Assembly: GCA_963966185.1 (NCBI GenBank)
Contig: CAWZYM010000339.1
Span: 209,501-273,500 of the forward strand
DNA: 64,000 bases
Origin: Rhabditoides inermis
Taxonomy: Eukaryota; Nematoda; Chromadorea; Rhabditida; Rhabditidae
Direction of reading: 5' to 3'
In this document: in pieces, positions 45,762 to 56,222 of the stretch
How the letters are laid out: each line of letters starts with the position of its first letter
Numbering within the stretch: position 1 is the first letter of the stretch
The notes under the pieces: generated by a model
Database searches by the model: none
Told to the model about the DNA's origin: nothing
The model's input: only the letters and a program-made list of their open reading frames with translations
Made by a program: the position numbers and the translations under genes

Positions 45762-48601
45762 TCTCCCCTCTCTACCTGCTCTTGAGATGCTGTGCGGATC
45801 CGATGGCGATCATTCTTCCCTTCTTGAGAATGGCGATTCTCGCACAGAGAGCCTCGCATTCGGCCATGGAGTGAGACGTGAGAAGGAGGGCCGTGCCAGA
45901 AGACCGCATCGACGACAGACTGTCCCAGATGTCGCGACGAGCCTGAGATGACGTCATCTCCCCCTCTCCCTCCCCCTCTCTCTCCCTCTCTCTCCCTCCC
46001 CCTCTCTCCCCCTCTCCCCCTCTCCCCCTCTCTCTCCCTTTCTATCTCTCCCTCCCCCCTCTCTCTCCCTCCCCCCCTCTCTCCCTCTCTCTCCCTCCCT
46101 CCCTCCCTCTCTCTCCCTCTCTTCTCTCACCATAGGATCGACCCCGGCTGTCGGTTCATCGAGTATCATTAGGTTCGCCTGTGACAGGATGGCAGCTGCG
46201 ACCGACAGACGACGACGCTGTCCGCCGCTGGAAACGGTCCAAATCGATCAGCTGATCAATCAATAATCTCACCTGCACTTGTTGACAGCCTTGTGTGCAT
46301 GCTTCTCCATGCCCACGTGCTTCAACACGTTCTCAACATGAGTGGAAGGGTTTCTGAAAGAGTGACAGGTCGCCCCACTTTGCCGCGCGTCTCACGTGAA
46401 GCCATGCGCCCTCGCGAGTACGACGAGATTCTCCCATCCGGTCAGATCCGACATGAGAGCATCGAACTGCGGACAGTAGCCGACGGTCTGGGATGAGAAG
46501 AGGATCCTGAGAGGGAGGGAGAGAGAGGGAGAGAGAGAGAGAGGGGAGAGAGAGAGGGGAGAGAGAGAGAGAGACTCGCCACTTGATCATTCACATCCAC
46601 TCCATTTATGGTCACCTCTCCCTCGGTGGCGAACTGTTCCCCTGTGATCACATTGAACGTGGACGTCTTTCCGGCGCCGTTCGTGCCTGAAATCAACAAA
46701 CAGCTGCAATGCGAATAGCATACAGTCGCTGGACGGTCTACTTTCTTAGTTCGAATCGCGAGAGACAAGGGAAAGTGAGAGAGCGGCGCGAGCTCACTGT
46801 CTGCGTCTCTCCCCTCCCCACAGTCTTTTCGCGCGCGAATTCAAATATTGAGCCGTCAATAGGAGCCTTTAGCCGAGCACTTTATGTGTAAATGCGGCCA
46901 TTCCTGTATGCCCTTGCATAAAATCAGACCGTCAAGCGCGGACCGGTATGACGCCAACTGAGAACGGGAGACGTGTTATCATACCCTTCTTCATGAAACT
47001 AGTTGTCTATTTGTCATTGCAATCGCACCGAGCAGTCCGAAGCACTCCTTGGACTTGACTCCAAACATGACGTCATCGACCGCCGTCAGTTTCCCGCCGT
47101 CGTAGCGCTTCACGAGGTGGTTCACCTAATCACATATGCACTCACTATGCACTCACAACTGCCTAGACACTACGCAACATACTCACCGTCAACACATCCT
47201 TGGAGTCGGGCGCTTGTGCGGTGATCTCTATGAGTGGTCCATTGGACTGTGCGGTCTGTGCAGTCACTCCTTTCGTGCCAGTCACTCCCTTCGTGCCAGC
47301 CGCCCCCGTCTCCCAATCCACCGTCTGCGACTGAGTCTCGACCCGCGTGCGCTCATTGCAAACGTCAGCGTCCTTCTCCACTTCCTACAGTACGCAGGTT
47401 GTGAGAGATCCGAATGATTGATGTATCGAGTTCGGTTAGTCTAGCCGACATGTCACTTGTCTTCCATCAAGTTCTTTACTTCTTTAGTAAAACAGTGTAG
47501 AAAGAACCTTCTTTTCCGCTTCCGATCGATCGGCATTCTTTCTGCGAATCGCTGTCATTTTAATCAGCATGAGACGAATCTTCTTGTACTGCAACAACAC
47601 GAAAACCGCGTTGAGCGCGACAATCATAATTGACATGATCATAACAGGAGTGCCTAAACAGTGATAACAATTGATAAATGATTAAGAAGGAAGGTACACT
47701 AATCTCACCTAGATTCTCCCAATCCCAGACTCCTCCAATCGGTGCGACCGAATAAGTGCTAATTGACGTGGCACTATACGAAATCGGGTACGTTGGAATC
47801 AACACCAGACAGATCATCTGAACAATCGGCGTTGTTTCGGTTGCAAATGAGGACGCTGTTCACCTGTACGATCTTGGTAGCATTCTGCATGACTCGAAAG
47901 TCTCGCGTGAACGTCACAAGAATCATGGAAACGATGAAGAAAGACATGTCAGCCACCATGTTGAGAGCGAATTGCAGCACGATCAGCATCATCGCTGCCT
48001 CAAGTGTGTCCTCGTCATACAAAACATGATAATATTAATACTTTTACTAATAATAAGTTTATAACCGTGCACACATGAGAGAAACAGTGCAAGACATCAG
48101 AGTGAGCAGTTAAAAAAAAAGAAACTTGGCTCTCTTGACTGTTTCTACCTTGACAGTAGACTTGAACAGCGACGAGGTGGCGTAAATCAGAGGGATCACT
48201 TCGAGCACATACAGAACCCAAATGAAGAAAATGCTGAAGAGACAAGAATGTGATGGAAGAACGGTGCGAACTGACTGAGCCACGTGTCCATCGAGCCAAT
48301 GCACGAGCATATGAATGGCAGCGAAGCAGAGAGCAGCTGCGAGGAAGAGACTAAAGTCGAAGAGCATCGACACTGTCCACAGAATGAAGGGAGACGCGCC
48401 AGTGAGGAGTTGCTGGAATGTAGCAGACTTGCGAGACTTCTATCAGCAAAACACACCTGATGTCTATACTGCGACGTCTTCTCCTCGACGAGGAAAATGG
48501 AAAAGCTCGAAGTGGTGATCGAGAGGGAAACTGTGGTGATGATCGATCGAATCACTATAATGAATATGCGTAATAGTACTGAGACAGGAGAAAGAGAGAG
48601 A

Positions 48602-48642
<41 letters not shown>

Positions 48643-48815
48643 AGGGAGAGAGAGGAGTCTTGAAATGTTTACTTTTTTCTGACATCATGTCCGCGTTGTC
48701 ATGATCTACACCTCCTATGACAAACGTCATCGGTGTAGTTATCTTCGAGTATTGTTCGATGCTCATAGATATACTACCTAAAATATTGAACAACTCACTA
48801 TTTGATATAATTCAC
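45094..48815. repeat. Segmental duplication, copy 1 (ABCA C-terminal half)
   Basis: The sequence matches 59197-62885 almost base for base, starting at TCAGTAAGAAGAACATTATTTATC and ending near TATTGAA(C/T)AA(C/T)TCACTATTTGATAT. The offset drifts from 14106 to 14066 through indels, mostly in intronic CT/GA tracts. Copy 1 is cut at its upstream side and abuts TTCACTATTT repeats and a 500-bp satellite. Confidence 0.92.
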
Positions 48816-48854
48816 TATTTCACTATTCACTATTTCACTAATTCACTATTTGAT
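45207..48854 (-). CDS. ABCA-type transporter, C-terminal half, 5'-truncated copy
   Basis: Minus-strand exons, from the 5' side: an extracellular-loop exon (SMSIEQYSKITTPMTF, about 48,680-48,790); a membrane exon ending FLVEEKTSQYRHQ; LLTGASPFILWTVSMLFDFS; IFFIWVLYVLEVIPLIYATS; MMLIVLQFALNMVADMS; and VALNAVFVLLQYKKIRLMLI. These are the second transmembrane domain. NBD2 follows: VNHLVKRYDGGKLTAVDDV, Walker A NGAGKTST (about 46,665), Q-loop GYCPQFDAL, signature SGGQRRRLSVAAA, Walker B LMILDEPTAGVDPM (about 46,140-46,175), H-loop LLLTSHSMAECEALC, and the C-terminal SLEDTFMFLAG. All motifs are intact. The upstream exons present in copy 2 (KRFYYSRRN, IAYFNPNV) are absent, and no first half was found. 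ABCA proteins move lipids. The gene is a probable pseudogene or half-transporter. Confidence 0.8.
45957..46132. repeat. CT-rich microsatellite in an ABCA intron (copy 1)
   Basis: About 175 bp of CTCTCCCCCT. Copy 2 has a shorter counterpart (60085-60215). The length differs while the flanking exons are nearly identical. Confidence 0.9.
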
Positions 48855-49232
48855 ATATCAGTGATCATTTGCCCTCAGGGGGTGAATTGGCCGGAAATGG
48901 ATTGAGGCCCAGAAAGTGACTGGATTGAGATTAGAACGTGAAACTTGGCAGAGAGTACCGCAGAGTGATAGGAAAGGTCTAGGAGAAAACCGCATGACGA
49001 TATCTTTTCTTAGATTCAAATCGTATCTCAAAGCGCGTCTCACGAATGGGGTCTAGCTGCGGGTAGTGAGTGAGAGGGAGAGAAGGAGAGAGAGAGAGAG
49101 GAGCCACAGGAAAAGAGTATACAGGGACCTTGTCCGGCCTTGTCCGAGTCTGGCGGTACCCATTTCAATATCTCTATCTAATTTCCGGGCACGTTTCGAA
49201 CATGACAAGATATCGGGTTACTGTATCTATTA

Positions 49233-52200
49233 GAGAGAGAGAAGCAGCTGGGGCAGATGCTGCTGAGGCGTCCAAAGGCATTGCCGGGACGAGGGGCGTC
49301 GAGGCCGCCGATCACTCGATCGACGACCTCCCGCTCCTCTGCCGGCACGCCCTCGGCCCTTTTCTTCCATTTCTTTTCGTCACGGCGGCCGGTCGGGTGC
49401 ATTTCTCGCTCCCCCGGCCGTCGCTGCCGCATGTTCTGGAAGCCTCCGTGAGTCACGACTGGGCCCGCACGGAGAAGCCCGATGGAGCGAAAGGACGTCA
49501 TCAACATCGCCGTCCTCAACGCTCGCTCTCTCCGGACAGAGAGGAGACTATTGGAGCTGGAGGAGGCCGTGAACAAGGTGAAAGTGGACGTTCTCGGGCT
49601 CTGCGAAGTCAAGCGCGACGCACCCGGGCAACGTCTTCTGAACCAGAGCCGGTACGAATTCTACCACACCGGAGGAGGAAAGAAGCATGGCGTGGGTTTT
49701 CTATTGAGCCCCGTCTACGCGAATCGCGTCGTCGGATTCACTGCCGTCTCACCGCGGTTGTGTTTCGTCGACCTGGATATGGAGGAGTACACGTTGCGCG
49801 TGGTTTGCGTCTACATGGAGACCACGTCGTACACGGATGAAGAATACGAACGCACTCTTGAAGCCTTGGATGACTGCACCCGCCCCGGTTCCAAGCAGAA
49901 GAGCCCCCGGGGTGGTGGATCGGTAAGCGTTCGTCGGTCCGAATCCGGGGTTCGCTGCCGTTTCCGCGTAGTTGTCCTCGGTGACATGAATGCATCGCTG
50001 GGAAGAAGAATCGTGGACTCGGAGCGCTGCGTTGGCCCGTATGGATACGGTGCCAGAAACAGAAGAGGAGAGATACTGGCTGAGTGGCTCGAGAGCAACG
50101 GATGGATCGCCGGAAACACCTACTTCCGGAACCGGACGGGGCGACTCTGGACTTGGAGATCTGCCCAAGGTACTCGCTCTTGTTATGATTTCGTTTTCAT
50201 GCGGAGTCTTGACGGAGTGAGGAGCTGCCGGGCTTTGAACCAGTTCGACTTCCGGTCCGACCACCGGATGGTCCGGATGGAGCTGCGAGTCCACCTGCCC
50301 AAGAGGAAGCCGAAAACGAAAGGAAGATGGAAAACGAACTGGAAAGAATACAGAAAGGAGATTGGAGATTTGCTGTCGAGGACGCCGCTGCCGCGCTCGT
50401 CGGATGCTACGGTACACTACCGTATCCTGTGCGACGCAGTGAAGGACGCGGAATGGGCCACTTCAACATTCACGCCGCCTGATCCGCGCCTGTCAGATGC
50501 TACTATGGAGCTGTTCAGGCAAAGGAGACTGCTGCTAGGAAAGGACGACTCGGCTTCCCGCATTTCACTGACTCTGATCAACAAGGCAATTCGGTCTGCC
50601 ATCGAGAAGGATTTGGAGAGACGCCACATAGCACTATACCGGAGAGGAATCGCGTCAAGGAAGGCACTGCGAAGACAGGAGGTCTCGAGGACGTTGATGG
50701 GACACCTACGTGCCGTCGACGACACGATCGCCACCCGCCCCGCTGACGTCTGCCAAGTTATCCGGCTCTTCTACAACGCTCTCTTTGACACTGCCTGGCT
50801 GCCGTTCCCGACGTTCGACGTGGATGAACCGCTACCGGAGGAGTTTACTGCCGAGGAGATTCGTCGCGTCCTGGTGCTGATGAAGAGGAATGTCGCTCGA
50901 GGACCTGACCGGATATCTACGGAGAGTCTGTTGTACGCGCCGCCGATACTACTGGAGTACGTTGCCGCGCTGTTCAACACCTGTCTCACTGGAGGGAGGA
51001 TCGCTGACGACATGGCCGACTCCTTGGTATCGCTGCTGTACAAAAAGGGCGACCCACTCGACATCGGCAACTACAGACCGATCTCTGTGTCTTCGACGCT
51101 GCTGAAGCTGCTAATGCGGACTGTGCTCGCTCGACTACAACCGTCTTTGGAGGCGCAGCAGCCGCGGGAGCAGGCCGGTTTTCGGAGAGGATTCAGCTGC
51201 AACGACCATATTCTGGTGACGCGAGAAGTGATCTACAAACTCTATCGCCACGGCTACCACGGCTACCTGGTTTTTGTGGACTTTGCCAAGGCCTACGACT
51301 CCATCGAGCACAACGACACGTGGCTTGCGCTGAAGAGATGTGGAGTGCACCCCGCCTACATCCGACTGCTGCAGAGTATCTACAACGATGGCAAGACGAA
51401 AGTGAACGTTCGAGGGACACCGGCCGAAATCGAAGTGAAGAAAGGTGTGCGCCAAGGCTGCCCGCTATCTCCTCATCTGTTCAACTGCGTGCTTGCTGAA
51501 ATCTGTGCCAAGATGGACTTCGACTTCGTTGGAGCCGGACTGGACATTGGAGGACAGAAGCTGACTCATCTCTGTTATGCTGACGACATCATCCTTTTTG
51601 CACGTTCGGCCTCGGCTGCAGAAAGGATGCTGGAGGAACTCGCGGAGAAGAGCAGCGACTACGGGCTGTACGTGAACAGGAAGAAGACGGTGGTCATGAG
51701 CAACGGACCGAAGAAGAGCATCAGACTGGACGGAGGAGAAGTGGAGTACGTGGACAAATTCGTCTACCTGGGCCGCTCTCTTAGTTTTCTGGCTGACGAT
51801 CGAGTGGAGGTGACAAGGAGGATACAGGCTGGCTGGGGCGCTTTCTTCCGCCATAGTCAGTTCCTGACGCTGAAGAGTGCGCCGATGCGACTGCGGAGGA
51901 AAGTATTTCGGATGGCAGTTCTTCCCGCACTCACCTACGCTGCCGAAACATGGAGTCTAAGGAGAGAAGACCTGCAGAAGCTGAGAACTGTCCAACGACG
52001 AATGGAACGAAAGATGCTCGGGTTGACTCTGCTGGACAAAATGCCGTGCAAGGATATACGACGACTGACGGGATTACGAGACGTTCTGTGCGAGGCGAGA
52101 TCAAGGAAGTGGAGGTTCGCCCGCCACATCATGACTTGCAACGACGACCGATGGACGCGACGCGTGATCGATTGGAACCCGCCAAGAAAAGGCAAGGCCG

Positions 52201-52404
52201 GTCGCCCCCATCTACAGTGGAGCGACGAATTCAAGAAGACGATCCAGACCAATAGGAGGACCCTCGAGGAGGAATGGAAGAGTGTGGCCGCGGACGCTGA
52301 TGCGACAAGATGGAAGAATTTTGCTTCCCGGCGCTACTCTGTGAATGATTGATGTTTTGAGTTATGATCACATAATGCGATACCGGATAAATGTTGAATT
52401 GAAT
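49233..52404 (+). mobile_element. Full-length RTE-type LINE with 11-bp target duplication
   Basis: A 3172-bp insertion flanked by TGTATCTATTA on both sides (49222-49232 and 52405-52415). The intact neighbouring repeat copy reads straight through the site (about 52904-52925), confirming both borders. The 3' end is short and finishes in TTGAATTGAAT, a tandem tail typical of RTE elements rather than poly(A). The 3' UTR is about 50 bp. It encodes one long intact protein. Confidence 0.93.
49482..52352 (+). CDS. RTE LINE protein: AP-like endonuclease and reverse transcriptase
   Basis: 956 codons without interruption. The N-terminal APE-type endonuclease has INIAVLNARSLRT, the metal-binding Glu42 (LCEVKR), GDMNASLG with D168 and N170, and RSDHRM with D260-H261. 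A linker follows, then the reverse transcriptase from about residue 450: KGDPLDIGNYRPISVSSTL, EQAGFRRGFSCNDHI, FVDFAKAYDSI, GVRQGCPLSPHLFN, and the catalytic YADD at 699-702. The C-terminus carries the RTE-type block W.FARHI....DDRWTRRV.DW.P....GRPHLQW. Target-primed reverse transcription is the established mechanism. An overlapping frame (49070-49840) starts outside the element and is not a gene. Complete motifs and clean target sites suggest a recent, possibly active copy. Confidence 0.95.
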   Translation: MERKDVINIAVLNARSLRTERRLLELEEAVNKVKVDVLGLCEVKRDAPGQRLLNQSRYEFYHTGGGKKHGVGFLLSPVYANRVVGFTAVSPRLCFVDLDMEEYTLRVVCVYMETTSYTDEEYERTLEALDDCTRPGSKQKSPRGGGSVSVRRSESGVRCRFRVVVLGDMNASLGRRIVDSERCVGPYGYGARNRRGEILAEWLESNGWIAGNTYFRNRTGRLWTWRSAQGTRSCYDFVFMRSLDGVRSCRALNQFDFRSDHRMVRMELRVHLPKRKPKTKGRWKTNWKEYRKEIGDLLSRTPLPRSSDATVHYRILCDAVKDAEWATSTFTPPDPRLSDATMELFRQRRLLLGKDDSASRISLTLINKAIRSAIEKDLERRHIALYRRGIASRKALRRQEVSRTLMGHLRAVDDTIATRPADVCQVIRLFYNALFDTAWLPFPTFDVDEPLPEEFTAEEIRRVLVLMKRNVARGPDRISTESLLYAPPILLEYVAALFNTCLTGGRIADDMADSLVSLLYKKGDPLDIGNYRPISVSSTLLKLLMRTVLARLQPSLEAQQPREQAGFRRGFSCNDHILVTREVIYKLYRHGYHGYLVFVDFAKAYDSIEHNDTWLALKRCGVHPAYIRLLQSIYNDGKTKVNVRGTPAEIEVKKGVRQGCPLSPHLFNCVLAEICAKMDFDFVGAGLDIGGQKLTHLCYADDIILFARSASAAERMLEELAEKSSDYGLYVNRKKTVVMSNGPKKSIRLDGGEVEYVDKFVYLGRSLSFLADDRVEVTRRIQAGWGAFFRHSQFLTLKSAPMRLRRKVFRMAVLPALTYAAETWSLRREDLQKLRTVQRRMERKMLGLTLLDKMPCKDIRRLTGLRDVLCEARSRKWRFARHIMTCNDDRWTRRVIDWNPPRKGKAGRPHLQWSDEFKKTIQTNRRTLEEEWKSVAADADATRWKNFASRRYSVND

Positions 52405-53445
52405 TGTATCTATTACTGGTTTATTGTAGATTGAAAGTCACAGAAAATCCAGGGAGAGGATTTAAAGGTGTTTTTGGACAGATTCAAGAGTGGTGAGTTC
52501 GAAGAAAGCATTAGATTTCTACGGAGGTGTAATTTGATGCATATCAGTGATCATTTGCCCTCAGGGGGTGAATTGGCCGGAAATGGATTGAGGCCCAGAA
52601 AGTGACTGGATTGAGATTAGAACGTGAAACTTGGCAGAGAGTACCGCAGAGTGATAGGAAAGGTCTAGGAGAAAACCGCATGTCGATATCTTTTCTTAGA
52701 TTCAAATCGTATCTCAAAGCGCGTCTCACGAATGGGGTCTGGCTGCGGGTAGTGAGTGAGAGGGAGAGAAGGAGAGAGAGAGAGGAGCCACAGGAAAAGA
52801 GTATACAGGGACCTTGTCCGGCCCTGTCCGAGTCTGGCGGTACCCATTTCAATATCTCTATCTAATTTCCGGGCACGTTTCGAACATGACAAGATATCGG
52901 GTTACTGTATCTATTACTGGTTTATTGTAGATTGAAAGTCACAGAAAATCCAGGGATTGGGTTTATGGGTATTTCTAGACAGATTTAAGGGTGGTGAGTT
53001 CGAAGAAAGCGTTAGATTTCTACGGAGGTGTGATTTGATGCATATCAGCGATCATTTGCCCTCAAGGGGTGAATTGGCCGGAAATGGATTGAGGCCCAGA
53101 AAGATTGAGATTAGAACGTGAAACTTGGCAGAGAGTACCGCAGTGTGATAGGAAAGGTCTACGAGAAAACCGCATGTCGATATCTTTTCTTATATTCAAA
53201 TCGTATCTCAAAGCGCGCCTCACGAATGGGGTCCGGCTGGGGGGAGTGAGAGACAGGGAGAGAAGCAGAGAGAGAGAAGATTCAGAGGAAAAGAGTATAC
53301 ACTATACAGGGACCTTGTTCGGTCCTGTACGAGTCTGGCGGTACCCATTTCATGATCTCTATCTAATTTTCGGGCACGTTTCGGACATGACAAGATTTCG
53401 GGTTACTGTAGTTAGTACTGGTTTACTGTACATTGAAAGTCACCT

Positions 53446-53723
53446 ATCCTCCCGGGTGAGGAGAATGAATCAGCTAGGAGCTAGAAGTGTATCGTACCTA
53501 TGCAGCTCGTACTCGGTACTCCATTAACACGCGCTTTCACTGACGCTCCCTCTTTTCCCCCTATGCTTTCTCCCATCCCTCGCAGTGTGACTACCCCAGC
53601 CTCCCGCCGTCAGTCATCTGACGCCCATCTGAAGCCCGCAGCAGAAAGCTGTTCCCGCGCAGTGAGTGGTTGAGGGGAGATAGGAAAGGGAGTGTGATGG
53701 GGTGCTGACTGGATGCATTGCAG
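53446..53723. other. Spacer with a possible exon, unrecognised
   Basis: A CCCTCGCAG acceptor at 53585 and a GCGCA/GTGAGTGG donor at 53669 bound an open segment, but its phase does not clearly match the next exon. Nothing else was seen. Confidence 0.3.
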
Positions 53724-54248
53724 GCAGTTCTGGCACGCCGCCGTGCGCGGAGAGGACTGCTCTCCAGCAGGCGAGAACTGGCGCACAGTTCGTCTGATGC
53801 CGGTCTGGGACGCTCAGCCGAAACACATCACCATCTCTACTAGAGTTGATAGTGAGAATCATATGGCTTTGTTCGCATTCATATGTATGTTTTATATCAT
53901 GTTTTCATCATGTTTTATTATCTGGCTTTGTATGTTTTATGAAATGTTTAAAAATCCACTCTTCATATGGAATCAAAACGAAACGGTGGAAGGACATGGT
54001 TAGAATGGGAATAGAGTTTAGTTGGTGTTTAAGAGAGATAGAGAGAGAGGGGAGGGAGAGGAGGGGATGGGGACAAGGATGGGGGGATAGAGAACGGTAG
54101 AGAAAATCCCAGAGATAGAGAACGGTAGAGAAAATCCCAGCTGTCGCGTTTGGGAAGAATGCTCATACTTTCAGGCTCTTACTTCTCACAACAACACGAC
54201 ATGGACCATTTAGACGAGACGGCAGCCAGTGCGGAGGTGGCTGTCTAG
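53724..54248 (+). CDS. Last two exons of an unrecognised plus-strand gene
   Basis: Exon 53724-53851 (QFWHAAVRGEDCSPAGENW, then RLMPVWDAQPKHITISTRV) sits between TGCATTGCAG and A/GTGAGAATC. Exon 54175-54248 sits between CTTTCAG and a stop (SYFSQQHDMDHLDETAASA...). The join restores a Ser codon and gives a smooth frame to the stop, which supports both exons. The upstream exon is uncertain: the 53585-53669 candidate has a stop in the required phase. The intron (53852-54174) carries short GAGAGAGG tracts and a duplicated GATAGAGAACGGTAGAGAAA. No domain was recognised. Confidence 0.45.
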
Positions 54249-54481
54249 GTGAGTTATTGATGTATTGATTGGTGTGATGTTTATCATACAAACATACACA
54301 AACACACATGTCTTGTCTAGAACACATTGATGTTTGAGCGTGCGCGTACGCGGAAAATGAGAAAGCGAGATAAAATAAAAAAAAGAAGAAGAAAAGAAGA
54401 AAATATAGAACGTATGAAAATGAAAAATCTCTACATTTTTATGATGAAATACTTTGTACAGTAAACAGTAAGAATGGTTCT
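54249..54481. other. Intergenic AT-rich spacer
   Basis: Contains an A-rich stretch (AAAAAAAAGAAGAAGAAAAGAAG, about 54375). No feature was supported. Confidence 0.4.
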
Positions 54482-54951
54482 TTACACAGGCCAATCGGGC
54501 GGAGGAATATCATACTGGCTACGGAATCTCTCCATAGAAAGTAGATTCCGGATGTGGTGGAATTCTCGTACAACTCCGTGCGCATATACAGTAGAAATTG
54601 CAATGAGAGAATCTATCGGTTAAGGTGTTTCATTTAAAAGAGACAGCTCACACACATCATCATCATCGTGAAGCTGCACATTTCAGATTCGGAGAACGCC
54701 ACAACTCGCCCCATGTTCCTGCTCAGTTCGGAACTTGCATTCGGCACAGAGTTTGACTCGCGCTGGTCCACGAGAGCCGTCATCGGTCTCTGCAACCAAG
54801 CACACATCAATAACACCATCGATGAAACAGTGAAAGTGCACTCACAACGAACGCATCCATGCCGTTGACATGACGTCTCACTCAGCACGGTGATTACTGT
54901 TTCAGAATTGCTTCCGGTGTTGATGTATTGAGTGGTGATGTATCGTTCTGT
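54482..54951 (-). CDS. Three candidate 3' exons of an unrecognised minus-strand gene
   Basis: Exon 54846-54951 (TERYITTQYINTGSNSETV) follows GACTCAG. Exon 54654-54789 (RPMTALVDQRESNSVPNASS) follows GGTTGCAG. Exon 54482-54616 (SLIAISTVYAHGVV, ending SQYDIPPPDWPV-stop) follows CCGATAG. The last two join in phase; the first joins in phase only with a weak donor (GTTCGTTG). The composition looks coding and the frames are exclusive, but I recognise no family. It converges with the plus-strand gene ending at 54248. Confidence 0.4.
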
Positions 54952-55365
54952 CTGAGTCAGAGCACTATTTTTGAATAAAAATGGGGTAAGCATGTCGTAA
55001 CATTTATTATTTATGCCAACTTATACCATACCATGTGTCTCCATAACATACACCACTCACGCACATCACCCCTCCATCACTCCCACAAAACAACCCATCC
55101 ACATTTCCGGTGTCATCTGCTGTGTCATAAGTTCATGCCACCTGTGTCACTATTTTATGACATCGTTGATATTCGCATACAACTGTTTTGCTTATTATAA
55201 TTTCAGATGTCCCGCACCAGTCGCCGGCTGACCCTGTGCCCCACCACCTATCCGACCGATCTCAGAGGACACGCCATCCGACCGATCGCAGAACGCACCC
55301 GCGCAACAACGTTTTGTATATTAATTGCAAAGTGTTCATAATTTGGAATACGAAACTGTTTTAGT
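54952..55365. other. Spacer homologous to 58920-59196
   Basis: Shares a diverged segment with 58920-59190 (CATGTCGTAAC..ATTTAT, then CTCCAT..ACA and CCATCCACA). This indicates an old duplication linked to the SL and ABCA duplications. One candidate exon (from 55206, after TAATTTCAG, MSRTSRRLTLCPTT) remains open to about 55340; its function is unknown. Confidence 0.45.
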
Positions 55366-55976
55366 ATCGCTTCTCGGCCTTTTGGCTGAGATTCGGAACG
55401 CGGGACTCGCATCTTCACTGGTCGCGATGTACAAAGGCTCGTTTGAGTCCTTGCACAGCTAGGGCTAGGGGTGATCCTAGGGGATTCGCGCCCAAAAGGA
55501 TAAAACTGAAAAACGACCAGTGACCAAAAGTGTATCACGCTAGTGAGTAGGGCGGAGCGAAACAACACTCCATTCACCCTGCGTGCGCATATGACTGATA
55601 CCGCCCTAGGTGAGACGGTGGCTGAGGTAAACAAGTCGAAATAACGACCTCTGGGCTTCAGGTAAAAATATATAACCACTGTCCTTGCAACACCTATGGG
55701 AACGACCCCTCGCATTTTCAGCGAGTGCCCACACACTCAAGCCTCAAACTTCCGAGGGCCCCGGCTGTCAGCCTCCCATTCTGATGTCTCCTCTCTCTCA
55801 ATCGGTTCACACCGGAAACTCTTACTCTGTTCTTATAGGTTTGAACTCCTATACGTGTCCAATTGGTGTTGGTCACATTGATTTTAACTTATTTTTGCAA
55901 ATCGGAGAGTTTGCAGTAGCTTGCTACTCGCTCTCCATGGGTCGGCTCAGTCTTGCACTTGCCTCTGAGATCGGCC
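55366..55976 (+). ncRNA. U2-snRNA-like gene interrupted by about 430 bp
   Basis: 55366-55393 (ATCGCTTCTCGGCCTTTTGG, then CTGAGATT) matches the 5' end and first stem-loop of U2 snRNA. Homology resumes at about 55822: CTGTTCTTATAGG with a stem-IIa-like hairpin (TATAGG...CCTATA), a stem-IIb-like hairpin, an Sm-type ATTTTTG (55891-55897), stem III GGAGAG...GTAGCTTGCTAC...CTCTCC, and stem IV with the loop TTGCACTT closing at GATCGGCC. The two parts total about 185-190 nt, the normal U2 length. The GTAGTA branch-pairing element is missing at the join; the corresponding bases read CTTACT. U2 pairs with the intron branch site in the spliceosome. The locus may be a pseudogene with an insertion, a U2 gene with an intron, or a derived RNA. 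Confidence 0.65.
55394..55821 (+). other. Hairpin-rich insert inside the U2-like locus
   Basis: Complementary pairs occur in register: TCACTGGTCG (about 55415) with CGACCAGTGA (about 55514), a long hairpin TGTACAAAGGCTC/GAGTCCTTGCACA nested inside it, CTAGG/CCTAG, TAGGGCGG (about 55546) with CCGCCCTA (about 55601), GAGGT/ACCTC with an inner GTCG/CGAC, and CTCGC/GCGAG. No ORF or transposon end was recognised. The stems suggest a structured RNA. Confidence 0.5.
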
Positions 55977-56222
55977 CTCCCCTCCGGGGGAAATAATCGC
56001 AGTCACTCATACACACACGAGGGAATATGAGGTGATTGACAACACTTGGGTTACGTTGGGCCATGTTGGATCACCTCCGCGGTATTTAGCGGGTGGACCG
56101 AGCATTTTATCGCAAGAACCCGTCGATAAAGAGCGGGTCGCCATATATGTGAGGCGAGGCAAGAACCAACGTGAGGTGAGGTGAGGTGAGGAGTCCCATA
56201 CACGCGCTTACGTTCAACTCTC
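55977..56222. other. Spacer between the U2-like and 5S genes
   Basis: Contains a GTGAG microsatellite (56171-56192) and a partial duplication of the 5S start (GCTTACGTTCAACTCTC just before 56223). Short stems are present (ACCCG/CGGGT) but no known RNA was recognised. Confidence 0.4.

Larger units (their letters stand above)
48858..53445. repeat. About 500-bp tandem repeat, three copies, first split by a LINE
   Basis: The unit starts TATCAGTGATCATTTGCCCTC. Copy 1 is 48858-49232 plus 52405-52540, split by the RTE element; copy 2 is 52541-53038; copy 3 is 53039 to about 53445 and is incomplete. Without the LINE, copy 1 would be about 502 bp. Each copy carries a short GAGAGAGGGAGAG tract and moderate substitutions. 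ORFs of 60-140 codons here differ between copies and look accidental. Confidence 0.9.

Noticed and set aside
37000..46172. Leu/Ser-, Arg/Glu- and Pro/Ser-rich ORFs in introns
   Set aside because: They are encoded by CT or GA microsatellites and lie between confirmed splice sites.
49070..49840. 256-codon ORF overlapping the LINE start
   Set aside because: It begins in the flanking 500-bp repeat and crosses the insertion border, so it cannot be a native frame of either sequence.
52544..53527. ORFs of 75-140 codons in the 500-bp repeat
   Set aside because: Frames are not preserved among the three copies and contain the GA tract.
55455..55485. Telomerase-RNA template (CTAGGGCTAGGGG)
   Set aside because: It does not match a template for the nematode TTAGGC repeat as I know it, and it forms a simple hairpin.
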